DNA of 64,000 nt from Spirochaetota bacterium (lineage in GTDB: Bacteria > Spirochaetota > Brachyspiria > Brachyspirales > JACRPF01), in NCBI GenBank assembly GCA_016214035.1, contig JACRPF010000020.1:318800-382799 (forward strand), read 5' to 3'. Within the stretch, counting starts at the first letter, position 1, and each line of letters opens with the position of its first letter. Under the pieces are notes generated by a model, which did not search any database, was not told where the DNA came from, and saw nothing but the letters and a program-made list of their open reading frames with translations. This document shows positions 35,166 through 44,959 of this stretch, piece after piece. Position numbers and translations under genes: made by a program.

Positions 35166-36146
35166 TTACGGCCGCTTGTGTTTGAAAATCCGGTAAACCA
35201 CAACGGTATACACCAGCACCAGCGGTATGCCGACAGCAGCGATGACGCTCATCACGGTGAGTGTGAGTTTTCCCGACGAGGCGTTGTATATCGTTATCGG
35301 CGTCGTGGAAGATTGCACCAGATTCGGAAAATGCACGGACGCGGCGATTATCCAGAGCGAGATGATGACTGCTGATGACAGATAGAACGGAACCTTCTGC
35401 CCCGCGACAAAGCGCATGCCGACGAGTGCTGCGATAACACTCACCGCACCGAGCCATGCGGGAATATTGGTCCACGCGTTCGGCAGATAATACAGCGCGG
35501 CAATCGCGGCGACAGGAAATGTGATGACAACAGCAATCCACACGCCGTTCATCACCGCACGGGCGCGCACCGCCATATCGCCGTCGGAACGTTTGAGGGC
35601 GTACGCGGAACCCTGGAGCAGGATGACCGCGAGCGCAATGAGACCGATAGCGAGCGGGAACGGCCGGAACAGCATACCGAAGGAGCCCGCGTAGTTCATG
35701 GACGCGTCGAGCGGAATGCCGAGAATGATGTTGCCGAGCGCCACGCCGAAAAGCACCGGGGCAAGCGCGCTTGACACGGTGAACGCGGCGGCCCAGAACG
35801 GACGGCGCGGTTCATCGTATTCCCAGAACTCGATGGACACCGCGCGGAAGATGAGCGCCACGAGGAGCAGCATGAACGCGAGGTAGAATCCGCTGAACAC
35901 GCACGCGTACGCAACGGGAAATGCCGCAAAAAGCGACGCGCCGCCGGCGACAAGCCACACCTCATTGCCGTCCCAGACGGGACCGATGAGCGAGAACAGT
36001 TTTTTCCGTTCGCCATTATCGCGCGCGAGCAGCGGGAACAACGCGCCGATGCCGAGATCGAAACCGTCGAGCAGCGTATAACCGATGAAAAAGAATCCGA
36101 TGACAAAAAACCATGAGGTCTGGAGTATGACGAGTGCCGTATCCAT
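35166..36146 (-). CDS. cydB: Cytochrome bd quinol oxidase subunit II
   Basis: A 326-residue integral membrane protein with eight or nine predicted helices. 'YTLLDGFDLGIGALFPL' and 'IGPVWDGNEVWLVAGG' are the CydB signature motifs. It pairs with CydA in the high-affinity bd-type oxidase that reduces oxygen to water with quinol. The start lies 1 bp after the cydA stop, so the two are coupled. Confidence 0.95.
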   Translation of the reverse strand: MDTALVILQTSWFFVIGFFFIGYTLLDGFDLGIGALFPLLARDNGERKKLFSLIGPVWDGNEVWLVAGGASLFAAFPVAYACVFSGFYLAFMLLLVALIFRAVSIEFWEYDEPRRPFWAAAFTVSSALAPVLFGVALGNIILGIPLDASMNYAGSFGMLFRPFPLAIGLIALAVILLQGSAYALKRSDGDMAVRARAVMNGVWIAVVITFPVAAIAALYYLPNAWTNIPAWLGAVSVIAALVGMRFVAGQKVPFYLSSAVIISLWIIAASVHFPNLVQSSTTPITIYNASSGKLTLTVMSVIAAVGIPLVLVYTVVVYRIFKHKRP

Positions 36147-36147
36147 A

Positions 36148-37470
36148 TCAATACCCCGCCGTGGTGGTGTTCATGCCTTTGGCTATAATGTTCCTCAGCA
36201 CGATGATGAAAATGCCGAGCAGAAAGAGTTCGACGCCGAATATCATGATGAGCGACGCGGCAATCTGCCATGCGGGAACATTGAGCGATACCGCGTTCTT
36301 CGTGAGGAGTACATCATACACAACCCACGGCTGGCGCCCCACCTCGGCGGCTATCCATCCCGTCTGATTGGCGATATGCGGCACGATGAATGACAGCATT
36401 GCCGCCCAGAGATACCATACATACGCGGTGAGTTTTCGCAGCAGCATCAGAAGACCGGTGAGAAGCGCGAAGGCGAAAAGATACATACCGATGACAATCA
36501 TAATATGATAGCTTGCGAACGGAAGCATGACCGGCGGACGTTTTCCCTTATCGAATTCTTTAAGCCCCGCGACACGCGTGGAAAAATCGCCGTAAATGAG
36601 AAAACTCAGCATTCTGGGCAGCGATATAGCCAGATGTGTTTTTTCATTCTTTTCATCGGGTAAGCCGAAAAGTGTAAGCGGAGCGGCATCGGTAGATTCC
36701 CACAGGCCTTCGAATGCCGCCATTTTCGCCGGCTGCGTTTTTCCCACCTGCACCGAATGCGCATGCCCTGTGAAAAGCTGAACAACGCCGGTGAGCATTA
36801 CAACACTCATCGATGTTATGAAAAGGATGCGCGCCTCATCTGCAAAACGTTTTTTGATAAGGAAATATGCAGCGATGGCGCCGGTGAAAAACGCGCCGGT
36901 AAGCCATCCGGCAACCGTGGTGTGCACGAACCGCACGATGGTTGAAGGGTTCCACACCGCGGCGGCAAAATCGGTGAGCACGGCACGGCCGTTTTCCATG
37001 GTATAACCGGCGGGCGTCTGCATCCATGAATTCGCGACGATAATCCAGAACCCCGACATATGCGCGGCCAGAAAGACGAGAACGATAGACAGCCAATACA
37101 CCGCTTTGTGGACGCGGTTGCGGCCGAACAATATAACGCCGATGAAGACCGATTCGAGAAAGAACGCCAGTATACCCTCCGCTGCTAGGAGCGGTCCGAA
37201 AATATTTCCGACAATTTTCGAGTATTCACCCCAGTTGGTGCCGAACGAAAATTCCATCACGATGCCGGAGGCGACGCCCACGGCAAACACGAGACCGAGC
37301 ACCTTCGCAAGGAATTGTGATATCGTTTTATATATCTCGCGTCCCGTCGCAAGGTACAGCGACTCGATGACGAGCATCACGAGCGTGAGACCGAACGTGG
37401 TGGGCGGGAACAGGAAGTGAAAACCTATGAGCGCGGCGAACTGTATACGTGCAAGAATGACGGCTTCCAT
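36148..37470 (-). CDS. cydA: Cytochrome bd quinol oxidase subunit I
   Basis: A 440-residue subunit. The heme b595 axial His is in 'GFHFLFPP', the Glu of the proton path in 'WGEYSKIVGNIFGPLLAAEG' (in parts), and 'GRQPWVVYDVLLT' is the conserved QX loop end. The Q-loop between helices is short, as in the cyanide-insensitive (CIO) branch rather than the long E. coli type. It is preceded at 47 bp by the tandem synthase-like genes and may be in one operon with them. No accessory CydX or CydCD is nearby. Confidence 0.94.
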   Translation of the reverse strand: MEAVILARIQFAALIGFHFLFPPTTFGLTLVMLVIESLYLATGREIYKTISQFLAKVLGLVFAVGVASGIVMEFSFGTNWGEYSKIVGNIFGPLLAAEGILAFFLESVFIGVILFGRNRVHKAVYWLSIVLVFLAAHMSGFWIIVANSWMQTPAGYTMENGRAVLTDFAAAVWNPSTIVRFVHTTVAGWLTGAFFTGAIAAYFLIKKRFADEARILFITSMSVVMLTGVVQLFTGHAHSVQVGKTQPAKMAAFEGLWESTDAAPLTLFGLPDEKNEKTHLAISLPRMLSFLIYGDFSTRVAGLKEFDKGKRPPVMLPFASYHIMIVIGMYLFAFALLTGLLMLLRKLTAYVWYLWAAMLSFIVPHIANQTGWIAAEVGRQPWVVYDVLLTKNAVSLNVPAWQIAASLIMIFGVELFLLGIFIIVLRNIIAKGMNTTTAGY

Positions 37471-37517
37471 AGCATGTTACTCCTCGGGATGAATTTGCCG
37501 CGTAGGTTGTTTTCCTG

Positions 37518-39854
37518 TTACGCTCTCATCTTTATCGTAAACGTAAACCCGATGGCACCGATGACGTAAATAGCGATGCTTGCGATAAGCACGGCGGTAA
37601 AACCGTACTGTATCGAAATGTAGATGGCGAGAAAGCTTGCCACAACGGAAAACACGCTGTTAACCGACCAGAGCCACGGAATCGACGACTCGACGCCCGA
37701 CACCGCGCGAATCCCTGACGGCATGAGAAAGCCCATGAAGAAACCGCTGAGCGACGTAAGGAGCGCAATGATGACGACACGCGCGATGAACGGCATCTCG
37801 ATAATAGCCGATGATGCCAGGTGCGACACCAGATATGAGATACCCGCGGCAGCGATGACGGCGAGCACGGCGAAGCGTATCGCGTTGTAGGGGCTTTTGA
37901 ACCGTTCAGACACGAAACTCCCGATGCCGGAACTCACGAGAAGCGCCGAAAGCACCACGGAGAACGAGTACACCGGATGCCCGAGTATGAGCATGTACTT
38001 CTGCATGAGCACAATCTCCATGAACATGAAACCAAGCCCGAGCGACGCGAAGTACACGATGCTCCCCACCTTGTTGGTGAGCTTGCGCAGCCCGCCGATG
38101 TTGAACACGAGGAGCGGCAGGATGAGGAACGCGAGCGACCATAGCGTCACGTCGCCGGTGATACGTTTGAGCATGAGGAAGGGTTCCGGATAAAAGCGGT
38201 TGACCGCGTAATTATCGGCGGTGTATTCCTTGATGTGCGGCTTCATCCGCTGGGTGAAGAACGGCCAGTCATCCGTTGACGGCCGCAGTTCGGAATTCGC
38301 CGTCATATACATACGGTCGATGTTCTTCGTGAGCACAAGCCGTGAGACTTCGGTGTTGTAATCACCGCCGCCGGGTGCGTACATGATTTCATGGCTCTGT
38401 GAAGCGATGAACGCGATGGCCGCATCACGCTCGGCCGGCGTGAATGCCGCGTTCTTCACGAGCACTTTGCATTTGCGGTATATCGACGAATGATTGTCCG
38501 CGACGATTATCGAGTTTGAGAAATCGGCAGCGCGCCCCATGCGGCGGAACGCCTCGCGGAACACGGTGACGAACCGCGACGCGTCGGGAATGGGATTGCT
38601 GAAATAGATGATGCCGCCCGGAGTGAGGTGCGTAAGGTAGTCGGTGAACGCCTCGACGGAATAGAGATAGCTCTCCGCGATGGTGAACGCCCCCGACGAC
38701 ACGGCCGTCTGCGCAACCGCATTGTCGAACACGAGCACATCGTATTTCCGTTTGCTCGATCGTATGAAAAAGCGGCCCTCGTCTTTGGTGAGATGGACGT
38801 TGGACCTGACGGCGAGGTTACCCGCATATGAAGCGTACTTTGTCTTGAGAATATCATGTATCGTGCCGTTGAACTCGGCGCCGTACACATTGGCCGCGCC
38901 CGCGTGCAGCGCCATGAGCACGTCTTTTCCGCCGCCCACGCCGATGATGCCCACGTTCGACGGATTTTTCCTGACCGCATACGGATAATAATGATCGTAG
39001 ATGAGACCTTCGCCGTTGTAGCGCCGGTAATTGCTCGTATCTTTATACCGGAACAGATCGGTATAGCAGGAATAGTCAGCGGTTATAAGCAGGTGTCCGC
39101 GCGTCTCGTGCATGGCCACATACGCGAAGTTGTCCCAGTCCGCGAATTCGCGGCGTCCGAACTGCGTAAGATCGCGTTTGCCTTTACTCACGCGCACTTC
39201 GGTGTTCTTAAGCTGCGGATATACGAAAAATATCCCCGCAACGGTCACCACGACGGGGATGATGACGGCGAACCATTTTATCTTAAGCCACGCGAAGAGT
39301 CCCGCCGCTATGGACACCATGACCGCGAGGATGAACGACGCGACGAGCGGGCCGCGATGCGGGAAGATGAGGAGTGCCGCAAGCGCGCCGAGACCGCCGC
39401 CGACGAGGTCGAAGAAATAGATCTTCGTGATATAGTCACGGAAGTTGGTGAACAGGTATGAAAAGATGAAGCCGCCGAGAATGAACGGTATCGAGAGAAT
39501 AAGGAAGAAACGGACGAACAGCGCCTGATGCTTGACGGCGGCGGCAGTAGCCGAACCGAGCATTTCCATCTCGAGCGGAATACCGTTGACCGCAAGAAGC
39601 GTGAACGGCAGCGCCGCGGCGAGCAGCACCGATACGATCGAAAGTACGATGCCCGCATGTTCTTTCAGAAAACGGTTGAAAAAGAACACGAGAAGCGATC
39701 CGATGCCCATACCGAAAAGGGCCACGGAGATTATCATGAACGCGAAGTGATACCAGAACATGAGCGCGAACATGCGGTTGATGATGGTCTCAAACGCGAG
39801 CACCGCAAGCGATATGATGAATACGGCAGCGTATACGGCCCATCGGGTTTTCAT
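37518..39854 (-). CDS. Membrane-bound spermidine-synthase-like protein (copy 1)
   Basis: A 778-residue protein. About seven N-terminal helices ('IISLAVLAFETIINRMFAL') precede a cytoplasmic methyltransferase-fold domain of the spermine/spermidine synthase type (about 300-480: 'IGVGGGKDVLMALHAGA', 'NVYGAEFNG', 'KYDVLVFDNAVAQT', 'YLTHLTPGGIIYFSNP'). Six or so C-terminal helices follow ('LGLGFMFMEIVLMQKYMLIL'). Such fusions are common in diderm bacteria and their substrate is unproven. It overlaps the 39851 paralog by 4 bp and precedes cydA. The two copies share layout and many stretches, pointing to tandem duplication. Confidence 0.8.
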   Translation of the reverse strand: MKTRWAVYAAVFIISLAVLAFETIINRMFALMFWYHFAFMIISVALFGMGIGSLLVFFFNRFLKEHAGIVLSIVSVLLAAALPFTLLAVNGIPLEMEMLGSATAAAVKHQALFVRFFLILSIPFILGGFIFSYLFTNFRDYITKIYFFDLVGGGLGALAALLIFPHRGPLVASFILAVMVSIAAGLFAWLKIKWFAVIIPVVVTVAGIFFVYPQLKNTEVRVSKGKRDLTQFGRREFADWDNFAYVAMHETRGHLLITADYSCYTDLFRYKDTSNYRRYNGEGLIYDHYYPYAVRKNPSNVGIIGVGGGKDVLMALHAGAANVYGAEFNGTIHDILKTKYASYAGNLAVRSNVHLTKDEGRFFIRSSKRKYDVLVFDNAVAQTAVSSGAFTIAESYLYSVEAFTDYLTHLTPGGIIYFSNPIPDASRFVTVFREAFRRMGRAADFSNSIIVADNHSSIYRKCKVLVKNAAFTPAERDAAIAFIASQSHEIMYAPGGGDYNTEVSRLVLTKNIDRMYMTANSELRPSTDDWPFFTQRMKPHIKEYTADNYAVNRFYPEPFLMLKRITGDVTLWSLAFLILPLLVFNIGGLRKLTNKVGSIVYFASLGLGFMFMEIVLMQKYMLILGHPVYSFSVVLSALLVSSGIGSFVSERFKSPYNAIRFAVLAVIAAAGISYLVSHLASSAIIEMPFIARVVIIALLTSLSGFFMGFLMPSGIRAVSGVESSIPWLWSVNSVFSVVASFLAIYISIQYGFTAVLIASIAIYVIGAIGFTFTIKMRA

Positions 39855-42211
39855 GCGATACTCTCACGCGGAACGATCTTGAACACGAAGGCAAGTATAC
39901 CGACGGCGTAGCAGGCGAGGCTCGCGATGAGCACCACGGTGAAGCCGAACTGTATTGACACATAGATCGCCACGAAGCCGGCAACCGTTGAGAAGACGCT
40001 ATTGATGGACCAGAGCCACGGTATCGACGATTCCACTTTCGACACCGCGCGAATGCCCGACGGTATCATGAAGCCCATGAAGAAACCCGAGAGCGCCGTC
40101 ATGAGCGATATGATGAGCACACGCTGCCAGAACACAAGTTCGATGACGCTGTTGGTGAAATACTTCATGAAGATGAACGCCGCCACGGTTGCGACGATTA
40201 TCCCTAAGCCCCCGGCGACGACCGCCGTGTATGGTTTTTTGATATAGTCCGAAACAAAACTTCCGATGCCGGTGGCGATAAGCAGCGACGACAGCACCAC
40301 GGCGAACGAATATACCGGATGCCCGAGCACCAGCATGTATTTCTGCATGAGCACTATTTCCATGAACATGAATCCGAGACCCACGCCGCTGAAATAGATG
40401 ATGCTGCCAACCTTGTTGTTGAGCTCCTTGAATCCCTTGAGATTGAAAATGATGAGCGGAAGTACGAGGAAGATGAGTGAACCGAGAAACACATAGACGG
40501 CAATTTCGCGAAGCATGAGAAACGGACCGTAGTGATAATTGTCTTTCTTGAGGTCTTTCATGCTCGCATCGCCCGCCGATGAGCGGTCTTTGTACGCCTG
40601 CGAGTAGAACGGCCAGTCATCCGTTGACGGGCGGAGCTCACGTTCGCTCTGCGCATATTCGCGCTCGATGTTCCTTGTCGTCACGAGCCGCGACGCATAG
40701 GTATTCACATTGGTGAACGGCGCGTACCAGACAACATGACCGATGCTTTCGGTGAATGCCATGACTGCGGCGACTTCCTTCGGGGTATACGGCGAGTTTT
40801 TCAGCATCACCTTGCAGCGCTGATATACCTTGTTGGGGTCTTTCGCGACGATGACGCACTGCTTGTATTCGTCGGCACGTCCCATGCGTTTGAACGCCTC
40901 ACGCGTGATGGTTATGAAGCGCGAGTAGTCGGACAGGGGATTACTGAGATAGAGCACACCGTTGGTGGTGAGCTTGCCCATATAGTCCATGATGGCTTCA
41001 ACGGTATAAAGATATCCTTCAGCGAGCGTAAATGCGCCGGAGTTCACCGCCGCTATCGCGATGGCGTTGTCGAACAGAAGCACATCGTAGTTGCGTTTCG
41101 ATGAACGTATGAAGAACCGGCCTTCGTCGCATGCGATATGCACGTTTGAGAGACGACCGAGATTGCCGGTGTATTCGGCGTATTTGTTCTGGAACACATC
41201 GTATATCGTCGGATTGAACTCGGCGCCGTACACGTTCTTTGCGCCGTACTTGAGCGACAGAAGCACGTCCTTGCCGGCACCGACGCCGACGATGCCCACG
41301 TTTTCCGGCTCGGGCCGCACGATGAACGGATATGCATGGCCTTCAAGACCGCGTTTGGAAATGTCGAACGGCTTGGTGAAGTCCACGCCGCGCATGTCGA
41401 ACATATAGGTGTACGTAGAATAATTTCCGGTGACGATGTAACTCCCCTGCTGCTTTTCGCGGGGATGCACGGCAGTATAGCCGAAATTATCCCAGTCATG
41501 ATAGGTAGCCGCAAGCGGCAGATCCCAGAGATACCGTTTTGCGTTGCTGATGCGAATCTCTGTCTTGCTTATCATCGGAAAGACGAAAATAAATGCAAGC
41601 GCGAGGACGACAGCCGGAACGATGATCGCAATCCATTTCCTCTCACGGAACGCAAATGCGCCGGCCGCGACCACCATGGCCGCCGCAAGAAAAAACGAAG
41701 CGATGAACGGTCCGTTATGCGGGAATATCGCGAGTGCCGCGAAACAGCCGATACCGCCGCCGACGAGATCGAAGAAATAGATGCGGTTGATATCTTCTTT
41801 ATAATTTGTAAACAGAAACGAAAAGACAAAGCCCGCAAGCACGAATGGAGATGCCAGCAATAGAAAGAACTTGATGAAATACGCTTTATGAACCGCATCG
41901 GTGGCTATCTTTTCCATTTCAAGCGGGATGGAATTGATTCCCATAAGTGTAAGGGGCAGCGATATTGCCAAGAGGAGCGTGCATATGCCGAGAACGGTAC
42001 CGCTCCATCTCTTGACAAACTTATTAATGAAGAAAACGATGAGCGCACCGAGCCCGATGCCGAACAGCGCCACGGAAACCACCATGAATGCGAAATGATA
42101 CCAGAATACAAGCGAAAACACGCGATTGATGATGTTTTCATACGCAAGCACCGCAAGCGAGACAAGAAAGACGCCTGCGTAGATGGGAATGTTCTTTTTT
42201 TCAATAATCAC
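39851..42211 (-). CDS. Membrane-bound spermidine-synthase-like protein (copy 2)
   Basis: A 786-residue paralog of the gene at 37518, first in the transcriptional order. The same halves appear: N-terminal helices ('VSLAVLAYENIINRVFSLVF'), synthase domain with 'VGIVGVGAGKDVLLSLKYGA', 'NVYGAEFNPTIYDVF' and 'YDVLLFDNAIAIAAV', and C-terminal helices ('GLGFMFMEIVLMQKYMLVL'). In the substrate-binding region 'DNA' replaces the catalytic Asp-Thr pairing of true spermidine synthases, so polyamine transfer is uncertain. It may transfer an aminopropyl or methyl group to a membrane substrate. Confidence 0.8.
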   Translation of the reverse strand: MIIEKKNIPIYAGVFLVSLAVLAYENIINRVFSLVFWYHFAFMVVSVALFGIGLGALIVFFINKFVKRWSGTVLGICTLLLAISLPLTLMGINSIPLEMEKIATDAVHKAYFIKFFLLLASPFVLAGFVFSFLFTNYKEDINRIYFFDLVGGGIGCFAALAIFPHNGPFIASFFLAAAMVVAAGAFAFRERKWIAIIVPAVVLALAFIFVFPMISKTEIRISNAKRYLWDLPLAATYHDWDNFGYTAVHPREKQQGSYIVTGNYSTYTYMFDMRGVDFTKPFDISKRGLEGHAYPFIVRPEPENVGIVGVGAGKDVLLSLKYGAKNVYGAEFNPTIYDVFQNKYAEYTGNLGRLSNVHIACDEGRFFIRSSKRNYDVLLFDNAIAIAAVNSGAFTLAEGYLYTVEAIMDYMGKLTTNGVLYLSNPLSDYSRFITITREAFKRMGRADEYKQCVIVAKDPNKVYQRCKVMLKNSPYTPKEVAAVMAFTESIGHVVWYAPFTNVNTYASRLVTTRNIEREYAQSERELRPSTDDWPFYSQAYKDRSSAGDASMKDLKKDNYHYGPFLMLREIAVYVFLGSLIFLVLPLIIFNLKGFKELNNKVGSIIYFSGVGLGFMFMEIVLMQKYMLVLGHPVYSFAVVLSSLLIATGIGSFVSDYIKKPYTAVVAGGLGIIVATVAAFIFMKYFTNSVIELVFWQRVLIISLMTALSGFFMGFMIPSGIRAVSKVESSIPWLWSINSVFSTVAGFVAIYVSIQFGFTVVLIASLACYAVGILAFVFKIVPRESIA

Positions 42212-42393
42212 GGGTTTCCTCGGATTGCAGATTGACGGCCGTGAAGACGATCCATGGCCGCGTGCAGTAACGCGGACGAATTATATATCGCCTATGGTGA
42301 AACGCAAGCAAATGCGACGATTATCCAGTAACGGGCTGTCGAATACGTCCCGAAAGCATAGTATCGAAAACGGCGGCTTTTCCCCGCATCACG

Positions 42394-42954
42394 CTAATAA
42401 TACGCGGCGTTAAGCCTGAAAACACCGGATTCATTTTTTAATTCCCGCAACACATCCCTGAACAGATGCACGTCCATGGTCATGGTAGCATCGATCAGAT
42501 AGAAATAACTTATCGATACCAATAATGCGGCCACCGATTGCAGGGCATTCCTCAAATTCGCCCGAGTAAAATATCGTTCCCGCTCATGTTTGATCTTATT
42601 GTACGCCCGCCACCAGTTCGGATTTTCATTCTGTTTCCACCGCTTCCAAGGCATCAGGGTAAGATCATGCCCTGGTGCAAATACCTTTTCATCCGCCATC
42701 GACGGCCACGAGCGCATGATCTCGGCACGGTATTCGTCCATAGTGCCGGACGTATCGACGGCGTTCAGTCTGCCGCATAATAATCTCAGAACCACGTCGT
42801 TTTCCGATGATGCGATCTGGAGGATACGTGACAGCTCGATGGAAAACACGGCCCCGTTCCTTCTGTCGAATTCAACATACCGGGCGACTTTTTTAAGATC
42901 GTCCTCGAGTGTAAGGTAAAGATCCCAATGCGTTAACCTGTTGTAGTGTTTCAT
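42394..42954 (-). CDS. Protein of unknown function with conserved 'WWRAYNKIKHER' motif
   Basis: A 186-residue soluble, mostly helical protein. 'PNWWRAYNKIKHERERYF' (in parts) and 'NALQSVAALLVSISYFYLID' resemble a family of small uncharacterised bacterial proteins, and the 'YNKIKH' helix is HEPN-like, but I cannot confirm a nuclease motif (Rx4-6H). It stands alone between the synthase genes and the DUF6171-type gene, 182 bp and 236 bp away. The base composition is ordinary. Function unknown. The start at 42954 is the ATG, with a GTG one codon upstream. Confidence 0.55.
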   Translation of the reverse strand: MKHYNRLTHWDLYLTLEDDLKKVARYVEFDRRNGAVFSIELSRILQIASSENDVVLRLLCGRLNAVDTSGTMDEYRAEIMRSWPSMADEKVFAPGHDLTLMPWKRWKQNENPNWWRAYNKIKHERERYFTRANLRNALQSVAALLVSISYFYLIDATMTMDVHLFRDVLRELKNESGVFRLNAAYY

Positions 42955-43190
42955 CACCCTGTCACTTACTGCATGGCGGATGCGCCCGGAGTACCGCCCG
43001 CATATACCGACGATAAAAACATATTCATACGCGATCTCTTTCCATCAGGGAACGATGCTGATTTACGCCGTTCAAAGAGTGCGGTATCCGTGATGATATC
43101 GCGACGAGTTGTTTTGTCAAGTAATCGGTGCGCCGTACTTCATATACCGCTACGTCCCGGAGTGAGCCGTCCGTTCTGCGGCAATGAGCA

Positions 43191-43457
43191 TCACCATTTC
43201 GACCCTGCGGGATGCATGCAGGTGAAATCGTCGAAATGCGCCATCACCGGGATGATGCATCCGCAGTGACGGCAGGTGCTTTCATATGCGTAATATCCGC
43301 ATGCGCCGCAGCGTGATATACGCTCCCGGTACGTCTCCGCATCGACTGTCACGCCGCCTTCACGTGCCAGTATCTCCCGCGTCATCCGGGTAATGTCATC
43401 CGGAGTAAGCCACGACGAGGTACCGCACGCTTTACAATCCGAGGCGGTCTCTGTCAC
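43191..43457 (-). CDS. DUF6171-type small zinc-ribbon protein
   Basis: An 88-residue protein with four Cys pairs: 'DCKACG' (8-13), 'SRCGACGYY' (about 49), 'STCRHCGC' (about 60) and a late 'FTCMHP'. '[10 protein letters not shown]' precedes the second pair, as in DUF6171 proteins. It starts with GTG overlapping the arabinofuranosidase stop (GTGA). Probably a metal-binding structural protein. The longer frame upstream of 43457 is a shadow of the GH51 gene. Confidence 0.65.
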   Translation of the reverse strand: MTETASDCKACGTSSWLTPDDITRMTREILAREGGVTVDAETYRERISRCGACGYYAYESTCRHCGCIIPVMAHFDDFTCMHPAGSKW

Positions 43458-44941
43458 CGGAATTCCGCCGTCACCACCGAACGCGGCGGAAGTTTTATAA
43501 ACGCAACACCGTTTTTCAGCGATACGCCGTCGAATGTTTTCACCGTCACCGCATCGTTTTTCGCGAATGTATTGTGTGCATCCATTGCATCGGCAGTGAT
43601 GATGCTGCCTGAAACGTTCGACGTATTCCGCCCGCGTATGTCGCACTTCACTTCGATGGTCTCGGTGAGATGCGCGTTCGTGAGCGACAGATGCATCACA
43701 TCACCGCCGTCAACCGATGCAGACGCGGTCACCGCCGGTATCTTCACACCGTTCATCTCGAATTCACTGCTCGTGAATGAGAGCGGTATGCGTGCGGCAT
43801 TCTGGTGAACCTTGAACATACTGAACACATGATATGTCGGCGTGGTGAGCATCTTTGCGCCTTCGGTGAGTATCATCGCCTGAAGCACATTGATCGTCTG
43901 CGCTATATTCGCCATTGAGACGCGGTCGCAGTGATTATTGAATATATTGAAATTGATGCCGGCCACCAGCGCGTCACGGAGCGAATTCTGCTGATAGAGG
44001 AATCCGGGATTCGTTCCCGGCTCAACGTCATACCAGGTGCCCCACTCGTCGACCACAAGACCCACTTTTTTCTCGGGATCATACCGGTCCATGATGGTCG
44101 AATGTCTGGTGATGAGTTCTTCCATGAACAGCGTTTTCTTTATCGTATCGAACCATTCGTCCTGCGTGAATCCCGTTGCCGCGCCTTTTTTATTCCATAC
44201 GCGCGGAACGGTGTAATAGTGGAGACTCAATCCCTGGATGAGCTTTTCCTTCGGCGCAAAGACATCGCGCATCATGACGTCCGTCCAGTGATAATCGCCG
44301 CCGTTCGGTCCGCAGGCGATGCGGTAGATATTATTGCCGCCCGAGTTCTTCACATACGTCGCATAACGCCGGTACTCGTTGGCGTAATATTCCGGCGTCA
44401 TGTTGCCGCCGCAGCCCCAGTTCTCGTTTCCCACGCCGAAGTACGGGAGCCGCCACGGTTTGTCGCGGCCGTTCATCCGGCGTTCATCGGCGAGCGGTGA
44501 CGACCCGCTGAACGTGCAGTACTCCACCCAGTCGCGCATCTCCTGTACGGTTCCGCTTCCCACGTTCCCGCAGATATACGGTTCCGCGCCGATGAGTTCG
44601 CACAGATCGAAGAACTCATGCGTGCCGAAATGGTTGTTCTCCACAACGCCGCCCCAATGCATGTTGATCATCGACGGGCGGTCTTTGTACGCGCCGATGC
44701 CGTCACGCCAGTGGTAATCGTCAGCGAAACAGCCGCCCGGCCAGCGGAGCACCGGCACCGCAAGCTCTTTGAGCGCAGCAATGACATCGTTGCGCACGCC
44801 GCGGGTGTTGGGTATCGGCGAATCGGGGCCCACCCAGATGCCTTCGTAGATGCATCTGCCGAGATGTTCGGCGAAATGTCCGTAGATGTTTTTGTTGATG
44901 ACACCTTTGCGTTCGTCAGCGTTCATGGTCATGGTGATCAT
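43454..44941 (-). CDS. abfA: GH51 alpha-L-arabinofuranosidase
   Basis: A 495-residue enzyme releasing terminal L-arabinofuranose from arabinan or arabinoxylan oligosaccharides. '[15 protein letters not shown]' is the family signature, the acid/base Glu is in '[11 protein letters not shown]' (about 175) and the nucleophile Glu in '[10 protein letters not shown]' (about 293). No signal peptide, so it acts in the cytoplasm on imported oligosaccharides. The start at 44941 is set by GGAG 7 nt upstream, and other ATGs lie at 44947, 44932 and 44926. It follows the regulator at 44960 by 18 bp and is likely co-transcribed with it. Confidence 0.93.
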   Translation of the reverse strand: MITMTMNADERKGVINKNIYGHFAEHLGRCIYEGIWVGPDSPIPNTRGVRNDVIAALKELAVPVLRWPGGCFADDYHWRDGIGAYKDRPSMINMHWGGVVENNHFGTHEFFDLCELIGAEPYICGNVGSGTVQEMRDWVEYCTFSGSSPLADERRMNGRDKPWRLPYFGVGNENWGCGGNMTPEYYANEYRRYATYVKNSGGNNIYRIACGPNGGDYHWTDVMMRDVFAPKEKLIQGLSLHYYTVPRVWNKKGAATGFTQDEWFDTIKKTLFMEELITRHSTIMDRYDPEKKVGLVVDEWGTWYDVEPGTNPGFLYQQNSLRDALVAGINFNIFNNHCDRVSMANIAQTINVLQAMILTEGAKMLTTPTYHVFSMFKVHQNAARIPLSFTSSEFEMNGVKIPAVTASASVDGGDVMHLSLTNAHLTETIEVKCDIRGRNTSNVSGSIITADAMDAHNTFAKNDAVTVKTFDGVSLKNGVAFIKLPPRSVVTAEFR

Positions 44942-44959
44942 TATCATTCTCCGTAATTA

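Noticed and set aside
37471-37517. Rex operator upstream of cydA
   Set aside because: The best match has too many mismatches to the palindrome in both halves.
42394-42954. HEPN toxin call for the orphan protein
   Set aside because: The Rx4-6H catalytic motif could not be placed with confidence and no antitoxin partner is adjacent.
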